Source: CBDULX01 sp965368175
GTDB lineage: Bacteria; Pseudomonadota; Gammaproteobacteria; SZUA-229
Direction of reading: 5' to 3'
DNA: 12,992 nt
NCBI GenBank assembly: GCA_965368175.1
Contig: CBDULX010000083.1
Location: 1-12,992, forward strand
Under the pieces are notes generated by a model. It saw nothing but the letters and a program-made list of their open reading frames with translations, was not told where the DNA came from and made no database searches. Below, in pieces: positions 7,626 through 12,992 of this stretch. The position numbers and the translations under genes are program-made. Position 1 is the stretch's first letter. Each line of letters begins with the position of its first letter.

Positions 7626-8552
7626 CTAGGACTGGACCTGATTTCTGCCCGATGATTTGGCTTTATACAGTGCTTTATCGGCATTTTTGATGATATCTTC
7701 CACCTTTTGCCCCCTCTCAGCCACTATTGAGTAAACACCCAGGCTCATGGTACAGGCACCACTACTGGAAGAATGTTCATGGGAAATATTTAAAGCCTCC
7801 ACCACCTCACGAATTCTTTCTGCCACCAGCATGCCATTCTCAAGGCTGGTGTGGGACAACACGATGGCAAACTCCTCACCCCCATAACGCGCTACCAGAT
7901 CAGTGCTGCGTTTACAGGTATCCTTGAGCGCTTCGGCAATACGCTTGAGCGCATCGTCACCTGCCAGATGGCCGTAGCTGTCATTATAAAGTTTAAAATG
8001 ATCCACATCGGCCAGAATCATGCATAAGGGACTGTTATCTCGACTGCTACGAGAAATTTCAGTCATTATAAAGTTGTCCAGATATCGTCGATTTGCCAGA
8101 CCTGTCAAACCATCCATATCAGCTATTATTTTTAGTTCACTATTTGCCGATTCCAGCTTGGCAGTCACTTCCAGCAACTTTTGCCGCATCAGGGCAATTC
8201 GTTGCATAGCTTTCACCTTGGCTTCCAGCACTTTATTATCCACCGGCTTGGTTAAATAATCGTCGCCACCGGCCTCGATACCCGCCGCAATGTCATCAGC
8301 ACCAACTCGTGCACTCAGGTAAATGATTGGAACCCAGTCTGTATTTTCCTTACGAATGATTCTGGCTGCTTCATAACCATCAATCTCGGGCATAATGACA
8401 TCCATAAGCACCAGATCCGGCTCTGCCGTTTTATAAAGCTCGACGGCTTCTACACCGTTTACACCCGTAATCACCTCATGCCCCAGTTGATTAAGGTATG
8501 CGGTCATTATCATACGATCCGTTTTTATATCGTCAACTAGCAATATTTTCAT
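7626..8552 (-). CDS. Response regulator with REC and GGDEF domains (diguanylate cyclase, WspR/PleD-like layout)
   Basis: 308-residue cytoplasmic regulator that should make c-di-GMP when phosphorylated. The receiver domain (1-120) has the acidic pair D7/D8, phosphoacceptor D51 in LVLMDVIMP, S80 and K102 (TKP). A coiled linker (about 115-145, RQKLLEVTAKLESANSELKI) leads to a GGDEF domain starting at DMDGLTGLANRRYLD. The active-site loop is GGEEF (224-228), the substrate and metal Asp residues lie in ILADVDHFKLYND, and an inhibitory I-site RxxD (RSTD, 215-218) sits five residues before GGEEF. The enzyme therefore looks active and product-inhibited. The start has no clear ribosome site, but MKILLVDD is the normal receiver N terminus. 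It lies 230 bases downstream of the Hpt gene on the same strand. Confidence 0.95.
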   Translation of the reverse strand: MKILLVDDIKTDRMIMTAYLNQLGHEVITGVNGVEAVELYKTAEPDLVLMDVIMPEIDGYEAARIIRKENTDWVPIIYLSARVGADDIAAGIEAGGDDYLTKPVDNKVLEAKVKAMQRIALMRQKLLEVTAKLESANSELKIIADMDGLTGLANRRYLDNFIMTEISRSSRDNSPLCMILADVDHFKLYNDSYGHLAGDDALKRIAEALKDTCKRSTDLVARYGGEEFAIVLSHTSLENGMLVAERIREVVEALNISHEHSSSSGACTMSLGVYSIVAERGQKVEDIIKNADKALYKAKSSGRNQVQS

Positions 8553-8601
8553 AAGTGGTAGCTTTAAAATTTTCTGTTATTAATGCAAAGTTATCACTGC
8601 T

Positions 8602-8667
8602 GCCCGTTAACTTGATTCTGTCATCTCGACTGTAGTGATAGCAAAATGGGATGACAAAATTACGGGC
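8602..8667. repeat. 66-bp nested inverted repeat (small palindromic element)
   Basis: Outer arms GCCCGT (8602-8607) and ACGGGC (8662-8667) enclose inner arms TGTCATC (8619-8625) and GATGACA (8650-8656). A competing pair, TATCACT (8592-8598) with AGTGATA (8634-8640), interlocks with them. The inner TGTCATC...GGGATGACA core resembles the 7236-7265 repeat and other short dispersed elements. It sits between the GGDEF and Hpt genes and may terminate or weaken read-through between them. Confidence 0.6.
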
Positions 8668-8782
8668 TTGTATATTTTTATGTCCTATAAAATGATATAA
8701 CTCGTTGTAACCTTATGCGAGTTAGTATCTGGCTAAAATCAAAATAATTAATGGGGCAGCAGTTCAAGATTTTAATTATATA

Positions 8783-9142
8783 TTATTGATATCTGTCCTG
8801 GTAATCCTGCAAAGCGCGTTTAACATTCGGATACTCATCATTAATCATTTTTATTAATTGTCCGAGTGATTGATAAGAAACATTCGCCAGAGCTTTTTCT
8901 TCTAGCTGCCGTGAATACTCAGACAATTTAAAAGCACCTAAACTATAGCTGCTGGATCTCAGACTATGAGCTGAACGTATCAATAATTCCATATCTTTTA
9001 CTTCATAGCTTTGATTCAGGTTATGAATAATATTATCGGATTGTTCAAAATAAACAGGAATAAGTGGTTCGAAGTCATCCCCTATGGCCTGATGCAATAT
9101 AGCCAGGTGCTGTCGGTCAAATGTGGCAAACTCTTCGCTCAT
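8783..9142 (-). CDS. Stand-alone Hpt phosphotransfer protein
   Basis: 119-residue single-domain histidine phosphotransferase, which shuttles phosphoryl groups between a hybrid sensor kinase and a response regulator. The core motif reads AHSLRSSSYSLGAFKL. Compared with the usual AHxLKGSSxxLGAxxL, the phospho-accepting His is present (residue 59 from this start), Lys is replaced by Arg and the following Gly by Ser. I chose the ATG at 9142 (MSEEFATFDR) because a GGA lies eight bases upstream. An ATG three codons earlier and a TTG at 9169 are also in frame. No kinase domain is attached. The REC-GGDEF gene downstream on the same strand is the obvious partner. A LexA operator lies 52-70 bases upstream of the start. 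Confidence 0.85.
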   Translation of the reverse strand: MSEEFATFDRQHLAILHQAIGDDFEPLIPVYFEQSDNIIHNLNQSYEVKDMELLIRSAHSLRSSSYSLGAFKLSEYSRQLEEKALANVSYQSLGQLIKMINDEYPNVKRALQDYQDRYQ

Positions 9143-9192
9143 AGTTTTCATCCAGATGAATCTATTCAATCAGGACCCCAGCCAGTAACTGA

Positions 9193-9212
9193 AACTGTAT
9201 TTATAAACAGTA
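9193..9212. promoter_or_regulatory. LexA operator (SOS box)
   Basis: AACTGTATTTATAAACAGTA contains the core CTGT-N8-ACAG (9195-9210) with an all-A/T centre. It matches the enterobacterial LexA consensus TACTGTATATATATACAGTA at 17 of 20 positions by my count. It is 50 bases before the Hpt start on the minus strand and overlaps AT-rich candidate -10 elements (TATACT and TATAAA on that strand), the usual layout for LexA repression. On the plus strand the nearest start (nhaA) is about 280 bases away. Confidence 0.8.
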
Positions 9213-9275
9213 TACTCTATACATCTAAAAAAATAATTGCAGATCCCTGGCTCATTTTTAAGGATGCTCTAATGA

Positions 9276-9316
9276 CCCGTTAACGGGACTGCAGTGTATA
9301 ATATCTAAATTTAGAT
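9276..9316 (+). promoter_or_regulatory. Candidate promoter/operator region of nhaA: -10 TATAAT between two palindromes
   Basis: A perfect TATAAT (9297-9302) lies between two exact palindromes, CCCGTTAACGGG (9276-9287) and ATCTAAATTTAGAT (9303-9316). No good -35 exists at 17 bases; ATGACC at 9272-9277 would need a 19-base spacer. Such a layout would suit an activator-dependent or repressed promoter. Transcription would start near 9309, giving nhaA a leader of roughly 180 bases. Confidence 0.5.
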
Positions 9317-9490
9317 CTGCATCATCGCCTCCGTCGTAACAGTTTGTTATGATCCATCACCAGACAAGAATAGAATAAACTGGTTCCAAACCAGGAAAAA
9401 ATCAAATATTATTCACTGCTGCTTATCTGGCAGTAACAATTTACCGCTATGCCACAACGTGGCATCTGCGAATATAAACAGGAAGCGCGT
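9317..9490 (+). promoter_or_regulatory. Hairpin-rich leader of nhaA
   Basis: This stretch has no gene. It holds at least four small hairpins: TAACA-GTT-TGTTA (9338-9350 region), CTGGTT-CCA-AACCAG (9380-9394), ACTGC...GCAGT (9416-9435 region) and ATGCCAC-AAC-GTGGCAT (9449-9465), the last ending about 15 bases before the ribosome site AGGA. nhaA genes in some bacteria are preceded by cation-sensing RNA motifs (nhaA-I and nhaA-II), so a cis-acting RNA is possible. I cannot match the consensus by eye. Confidence 0.4.
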
Positions 9491-10891
9491 GTGAACAACC
9501 AGGGCAATACTTCAGAGGACTCTCCGGAAAAAGGCGTTTTTCATGCCCCGTGGGAAAAATCTTTCGGCAAAATACTCACTCCCTTTGAAGAATTTATTCA
9601 TCGACAGACCACCAGTGGCCTGTTGCTAATGGCTACAGCAGTCATTGCACTGGTACTGGCTAACGGGCCGCTGGCTTCCGCCTACGAACATTTAACGCAC
9701 ACCCTCATCAGCCTGGACATCGGTAGCTGGACACTGGGAATGAGCCTGCACCACTGGATCAACGATGGTCTGATGACTGTGTTTTTTTTCGTCGTCGGCC
9801 TTGAGTTAAAACGAGAAATGCTGGTAGGTGAGCTTGCGAAACTACGCAATGCCGTGCTACCAATCGGGGCAGCCATTGGCGGCATGGTCGTGCCGGCGCT
9901 GATCTATTTTGCCATCAACCCGGAAGGCGATGCAGCCAGCGGCTGGGGTATCCCCATGGCCACCGACATCGCTTTCGCGATCGGTGCCCTGGCATTACTG
10001 GCAAGTCGGGTCCCCAAGGCCCTGATCACCTTTCTGGTCGCGCTGGCTATTGTGGATGATCTGGGCGCAGTACTGGTGATTGCGTTGTTCTACACGGATA
10101 CCATTTCGCTGGGCCCACTGGCAATAGCCGGCGGCCTGTTCGGATTGCTGCTGGCATTCAATCTGGTTGGCATCCGCAAAACCATGCCCTATTTTATAGT
10201 TGCAGTGCTTCTATGGTATGCCCTGCTGCAGTCTGGCGTACATGCCACCCTGGCCGGCATACTGGGTGCATTGTCCGTGCCGGCCGTTCCCAGGTACAAG
10301 CCGGAACGGTTCAGTGAACATATCAGGGAGCTAATGCAACGTTTTGATGCCAGTCACCAGCCCGGCACCAGCATCATGACCAATGATAAATTGCGCGCAG
10401 TGGTACAGACCCTGGAAAATGGCGTGCACAGCGTCGAAGCCCCCCTTCAGCGGATGGAACATGTCTGGCACATGCCGGTGGCTTACCTGGTAATCCCTGT
10501 CTTTGCCCTGGTCAACGCCGCTATACCCCTGGAATTTTCCACAATGGGCGAAACACTGGGCCATCCCGTCATGCTCGGTGTATCGCTGGGTCTGATACTG
10601 GGCAAGTTTCTCGGTATTACCGGAGTCTGCTGGCTGTTGCTGAAGCTGGACCTGGCAGTGTTACCAAAAGATACCCGCTTCACCCAGATCGCTGGTGTGT
10701 CGTTACTGGCCGGAATCGGATTTACCATGTCAATTTTTGTCGCCCAGCTCGGTTTCGAAGATCGCCAGGATTTACTGCTGATGGCCAAAACCGGAATTCT
10801 TGCCGCCTCCCTGCTGGCTGGAATAGCGGGGTACATCTGGCTCTACCTGGTTAGCAAGCCGGTTGAGACAGGGAGCCCGTCTTCCAGTTAA
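9491..10891 (+). CDS. nhaA: Na+/H+ antiporter NhaA
   Basis: Inner-membrane electrogenic antiporter that expels Na+ (and Li+) in exchange for protons, for salt and alkaline pH tolerance. With the GTG start at 9491 it has 466 residues, longer than the enterobacterial protein because of an N-terminal extension before FEEFIHRQTTSGLLLM. Transport residues are present: D159 in MATDIAFAIG, the D189-D190 pair in AIVDDLG, and K372 in LGKFLGI (equivalents of E. coli D133, D163/D164 and K300). VFFFVVGLELKREMLVGEL is also conserved. The frame extends to an ATG at 9449, but that ATG lies in a hairpin and lacks a ribosome site, whereas GTG 9491 has AGGA seven bases upstream. No obvious terminator follows. 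Confidence 0.95.
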   Translation: MNNQGNTSEDSPEKGVFHAPWEKSFGKILTPFEEFIHRQTTSGLLLMATAVIALVLANGPLASAYEHLTHTLISLDIGSWTLGMSLHHWINDGLMTVFFFVVGLELKREMLVGELAKLRNAVLPIGAAIGGMVVPALIYFAINPEGDAASGWGIPMATDIAFAIGALALLASRVPKALITFLVALAIVDDLGAVLVIALFYTDTISLGPLAIAGGLFGLLLAFNLVGIRKTMPYFIVAVLLWYALLQSGVHATLAGILGALSVPAVPRYKPERFSEHIRELMQRFDASHQPGTSIMTNDKLRAVVQTLENGVHSVEAPLQRMEHVWHMPVAYLVIPVFALVNAAIPLEFSTMGETLGHPVMLGVSLGLILGKFLGITGVCWLLLKLDLAVLPKDTRFTQIAGVSLLAGIGFTMSIFVAQLGFEDRQDLLLMAKTGILAASLLAGIAGYIWLYLVSKPVETGSPSSS

Positions 10892-10990
10892 ATTTATGCC
10901 TTAGCAGCCAGATTTAACCCTGCCTCCATTCTGTTCAGCCATCGTTCTTCTGACCGATGTGCCATTGCTGTGTACCGTTTAAATCTTCGG

Positions 10991-11018
10991 GGAACTTTCC
11001 CATTACAGAGTAGCCTAT
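10991..11018 (+). promoter_or_regulatory. Possible sigmaE/AlgU-type promoter of the 128-residue gene
   Basis: GGAACTT (10991-10997) is the extracytoplasmic-stress sigma -35 motif. Fifteen bases later GCCTAT (11013-11018) fits the sigmaE -10 (GTCTAA) at four of six positions. A perfect 12-bp palindrome TCCAGTACTGGA (11031-11042) lies just after the expected start. No comparable sigma70 -35 is seen. The -10 match is imperfect, so the call is tentative. Confidence 0.35.
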
Positions 11019-11068
11019 AGTTAGGGGTAATCCAGTACTGGAATAACGAACCTTCTGAGGCGATAACA

Positions 11069-11455
11069 ATGAATAATGGTCGTTTTTATCGAATAAACAT
11101 CAAATTTCTTGAGCCCGATAAATTGAGCCAGGACTTCAGAACTGAATTTCAGAACGAACTGGATAGAGACGCTATTTACCTGGGCACCAGGTGTAAACCC
11201 ACAAACTATAGCGGAAGTGTCGCGATTAATTCACTGGAACTGGCACATGAATGCATAAGCCTGGCCAAAGAAAGGTTTCTGGACGAGTACGGGGAAATAG
11301 CCTGCTATTTACGTGAATTTTCCTGCACTAGTGGTTACATGAAATCTATGATCGACACCGACACACGTACATTAATGAATCATATACAGAATACAAGTTT
11401 TACAACTGATGCAAGTGAAACTTTTGTAGAAGAAGCTCGAAGCATGTCAGGCTAG
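11069..11455 (+). CDS. Conserved-looking cytoplasmic protein of unknown function
   Basis: 128 residues, not recognised. No signal peptide or membrane helix. The chain mixes strand-like (RFYRINIKFLEP, GSVAINSLELA) and helical, acidic segments (HECISLAKERFLDEYGEIACYLREF) and has four cysteines (C42, C62, C79, C86) without a CxxC pair. The ATG at 11069 is supported by GAGG eight bases upstream. It stands alone: 177 bases after nhaA with its own candidate promoter, and it is followed by two hairpins including a strong terminator, so it is probably a monocistronic gene rather than a chance frame. Confidence 0.72.
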   Translation: MNNGRFYRINIKFLEPDKLSQDFRTEFQNELDRDAIYLGTRCKPTNYSGSVAINSLELAHECISLAKERFLDEYGEIACYLREFSCTSGYMKSMIDTDTRTLMNHIQNTSFTTDASETFVEEARSMSG

Positions 11456-11466
11456 TGTCATCATTT

Positions 11467-11488
11467 AAAATCAGGGAACTCTGATTTT
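11467..11488 (+). repeat. Hairpin AAAATCAG-GGAACT-CTGATTTT in the 3' region of the 128-residue gene
   Basis: Perfect 8-bp stem with a GGAACT loop beginning 11 bases after the stop codon, ending in TTTT. It may be a first weak terminator or RNA-stabilising structure ahead of the stronger terminator at 11502. A GGA in the loop is also the form of CsrA/RsmA sites. Confidence 0.5.
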
Positions 11489-11501
11489 AAACTTCCCATA
11501 A

Positions 11502-11551
11502 AAAAGGGCCGGTGATATTTGATAAAACATCTCAAATTTACCGGCCCTTTT
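11502..11551. terminator. Strong bidirectional intrinsic terminator
   Basis: AAAAGGGCCGGT (11502-11513) pairs perfectly with ACCGGCCCTTTT (11540-11551). An inner TTTGA/TCAAA pairing extends the stem. The T-run follows directly on the plus strand and, by symmetry, on the minus strand. Confidence 0.92.
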
Positions 11552-11767
11552 AATTATAGATGAATATTATTTATCTATAAAATTCGAATATTCATCATCC
11601 AGCATAAATTGAATCTTGATAACATTCGAGTCGTATTAACTTTTAATAAATCAACTTTAAGCATTATCTTCAATCAAAATTTACTGATTAAATATATGTG
11701 ATTTATTCACTCAATAAATGCTAGATTAATCCTTATGTGAATTGATTATATTTACCTGGAGGCTGCT
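11552..11767. other. AT-rich intergenic region with alternative hairpins
   Basis: No gene seen in 216 bases. GATGAATATT (11559-11568) and AATATTCATC (11587-11596) are exact inverted repeats and compete with TATAGA (11555-11560) / TCTATA (11574-11579). ATTTATT-CACTC-AATAAAT (11701-11719) is a further perfect hairpin. The region must carry the promoter of the 73-residue gene, but I cannot pick a convincing -35/-10 pair from so much A+T. Confidence 0.5.
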
Positions 11768-11989
11768 ATGTTATTACGACAATCATCTAGTGGACATATG
11801 GTAGAAGTTTTAAATCTGGTTGATCTCATTAACCTTAATTGTGATGAAGTCATTGGTCAGTACCAGGAAGGTGAGGACGTTCAGGATCCTCTAAAATTTA
11901 AAAAGTCAGATTTAATTTTTTTATCTGGTGAAACCCTTCCTCATTGCTGGACTGATCCACATTATCGTGACGATGAATTAACCAGATAG
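11768..11989 (+). CDS. Small soluble protein of unknown function
   Basis: 73 residues without a membrane helix; not assigned to a named family. The sequence looks like a real small domain: MLLRQSSSGHMVEVLNLVDLINL, a middle acidic part QYQEGEDVQDPLKFKKSDLIFLSGE, and a C-terminal LPHCWTDPHYRDDEL with a Cys, a Trp and two His residues close together. The start is well supported by GGAGG five bases before the ATG. It stands between the strong terminator at 11502-11551 and a hairpin region at 12007-12073, so it is likely transcribed on its own or with the two genes that follow. Confidence 0.75.
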   Translation: MLLRQSSSGHMVEVLNLVDLINLNCDEVIGQYQEGEDVQDPLKFKKSDLIFLSGETLPHCWTDPHYRDDELTR

Positions 11990-12006
11990 TCATATCTCCG
12001 GTTAAA

Positions 12007-12037
12007 AGAGTCCGCTCAACCTGGGGAGGTTCACTCT
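12007..12037 (+). repeat. Two-part hairpin downstream of the 73-residue gene
   Basis: AGAGT (12007-12011) pairs with ACTCT (12033-12037), enclosing AACCT-GGGG-AGGTT (12018-12031). A C-run rather than a T-run follows, so a terminator is not certain. Confidence 0.4.
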
Positions 12038-12050
12038 GCCCCCTTACCAC

Positions 12051-12073
12051 CTGACATACGATCCGTATGTCAG
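12051..12073. repeat. Perfect 10-bp-stem hairpin
   Basis: CTGACATACG (12051-12060) and CGTATGTCAG (12064-12073) are exact inverted copies around ATC. It lies 64 bases upstream of the DUF3096-like gene. It resembles in form the compact TCC-containing hairpins behind tRNA-Val. Confidence 0.6.
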
Positions 12074-12136
12074 TGCCGGTAAAAATATGCGATCATCCAG
12101 GTATCGTACAACTACTAATAGCACTGGAGCATTTAA

Positions 12137-12289
12137 ATGAGTATGGACTTTTTTATGGTCGGCCCACCCCTGATATCACTGCTGGCGGGCATCGCCATTC
12201 TTATCTGGCCGCAATTGTTGAATTACATTATAGCCTTTTACCTTATTCTGTTCGGTCTGGCAGGGCTTTTGCCAATGATACTGATATGA
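12137..12289 (+). CDS. Small DUF3096-like membrane protein
   Basis: 50-residue protein, short enough to be missed. It starts MSMDFFMVGPPLISLLAGIA and ends LAGLLPMILI. Two hydrophobic helices (about residues 8-23 and 28-48) are joined by a WPQLLNY turn. This pattern, a glycine-containing first helix, P-x-L-L-N-Y and then a second helix, is what I recall of DUF3096 proteins, whose function is unknown. The ATG at 12137 has an excellent GGAG seven bases upstream (12126-12129). The longer overlapping frame at 12067-12330 lacks a ribosome site and reads like noise, so this gene is preferred. Sixty bases separate it from the rhomboid gene on the same strand. Confidence 0.82.
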   Translation: MSMDFFMVGPPLISLLAGIAILIWPQLLNYIIAFYLILFGLAGLLPMILI

Positions 12290-12348
12290 GCTGGCCAGGA
12301 ATTCCTGCCGCCTCAGCAGATTCAAACTAGCAGTCTCAGGGGTCTTAA

Positions 12349-12990
12349 ATGGCTGGCTTAACCAGGTCCTATTCACTGCTACCTCCCGTGGTCAAATTCC
12401 TGCTGATTGCTAACGGCTTAATGTTTGCTCTGGAGTTTTCCTATGGCACTCAACTAATTGTCGGTCTGGCACTGTGGCCGTTGAATATGTCGGCAACTCC
12501 CAACATTGAATTCATGCAACCGCATTTCGAGTTGTTCCAGTTAGTGACATACGGTTTTCTTCATGGCAGCGTAATGCATCTGCTTTTGAACATGTATGCC
12601 CTGTGGCTATTCGGTTCGCGCATGGAAAACCTGTGGGGTTCCAGAGCATTCGCCATTTATTATTTTGTATGTGTAATCGGAGCCGGCCTGGTACAACTGT
12701 CGGTTTCTGCACTAAGTGGTGATTACTACCCGACCATTGGCGCATCTGGTGGTGTATTTGGTTTGTTGCTCGCGTTTGGAATGAGGTTTCCAAATGAAGT
12801 ACTGATACTGATTTTCCCGCCGGTAGCATTAAAGGCAAAATGGTTCGTAAGCATTTACGCAGCCATTGAGCTTTGGGCTGGCGTTACCGGGTCTGCTGCG
12901 GGGGTGGCGCATTTCGCCCACCTGGGTGGCATGTTTTTCGGTTTTCTCCTCATCCTGTACTGGAACAGGTACCCGCCGAGGTTTAGATAG
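12349..12990 (+). CDS. Rhomboid-family intramembrane serine protease
   Basis: 213-residue inner-membrane protease that cleaves membrane-spanning substrates. The six-helix core is complete: the HGSVMHLLLN segment (H72, H77, N81) in helix 2, the nucleophile S133 in GASGGVFG of helix 4, and the general base H191 in HFAHLGG of helix 6. The L1 loop residues WxxR-like part (LWGSRAF) follow helix 2. Length is usual for the small prokaryotic type without extra N-terminal domains. An AGGGG six to eight bases before the ATG supports the start. The stop (TAG) lies two bases from the window end, so the gene is complete. Substrates cannot be inferred. Confidence 0.94.
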   Translation: MAGLTRSYSLLPPVVKFLLIANGLMFALEFSYGTQLIVGLALWPLNMSATPNIEFMQPHFELFQLVTYGFLHGSVMHLLLNMYALWLFGSRMENLWGSRAFAIYYFVCVIGAGLVQLSVSALSGDYYPTIGASGGVFGLLLAFGMRFPNEVLILIFPPVALKAKWFVSIYAAIELWAGVTGSAAGVAHFAHLGGMFFGFLLILYWNRYPPRFR

Positions 12991-12992
12991 GG

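Noticed and set aside
9011..9283. 90-residue plus-strand frame spanning the LexA box
   Set aside because: Its first half is antisense to the Hpt gene and the LexA site lies inside it, so it cannot be the gene controlled by that site.
9449..9490. ATG start for nhaA at 9449
   Set aside because: It has no ribosome site and lies in a perfect hairpin; GTG 9491 has AGGA at good spacing.
10895..11080. Open minus-strand frame of about 60 codons after nhaA, ending in MAHRSEERWLNRMEAGLNLAAKA
   Set aside because: It reads protein-like and could be a remnant, but there is no start codon until 23 codons from the end and no ribosome site; a chance frame of this length is plausible. A homology search would decide.
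12067..12330. 87-residue frame on the plus strand
   Set aside because: No ribosome site at its ATG, composition like noise, and it is overlapped by the better supported 50-residue membrane protein in another frame.

Overview
The window looks like a stretch of gammaproteobacterial chromosome, moderate in G+C, most likely from an aquatic or marine species. The main evidence is the gene order 4.5S RNA - dnaX - ybaB - recR, which is a typical gammaproteobacterial arrangement, together with a DnaX and RecR that read much like those of the group, NhaA, a LexA box of the enterobacterial type, and several small palindromic intergenic repeats. I cannot name the genus.

Layout. Bases 112-3119 (+) carry a DASS/SLC13 sodium-coupled carboxylate transporter, a 79-residue one-helix membrane protein and a DUF389 membrane protein. 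A symmetrical terminator, a hairpin-rich repeat and tRNA-Val(GAC) on the minus strand follow (3249-3488). The block 3654-7488 lies on the minus strand. In transcription order it holds the 4.5S RNA with a good sigma70-type promoter, dnaX, ybaB, recR, a Gln-rich protein of unknown function and a HIT-family hydrolase. Next on the minus strand are a REC-GGDEF diguanylate cyclase (7626-8552) and a stand-alone Hpt phosphotransfer protein (8783-9142). A near-perfect LexA operator sits just upstream of the Hpt gene. From 9213 onward everything is on the plus strand: a long structured leader, nhaA, an orphan 128-residue protein, a strong terminator, an orphan 73-residue protein, a short DUF3096-like membrane protein that overlaps a longer spurious frame, and a complete rhomboid protease.

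How the parts relate. DnaX, YbaB and RecR form the usual replication/repair cluster with SRP RNA in front. The REC-GGDEF protein and the Hpt protein look like two ends of a phosphorelay feeding c-di-GMP synthesis. No histidine kinase is present here, so the sensor must be elsewhere. The LexA site suggests that the Hpt component may be induced by DNA damage. That is the most unusual regulatory link I can see. The transporter genes (DASS, DUF389, NhaA) and the small membrane proteins look like independent housekeeping or stress genes.

I do not see a defence island, prophage, CRISPR array or biosynthetic cluster. The observations most worth following up are the LexA-Hpt/GGDEF link, the hairpin array with a duplicated tRNA 3' end behind tRNA-Val, and the palindromes and structured leader upstream of nhaA.
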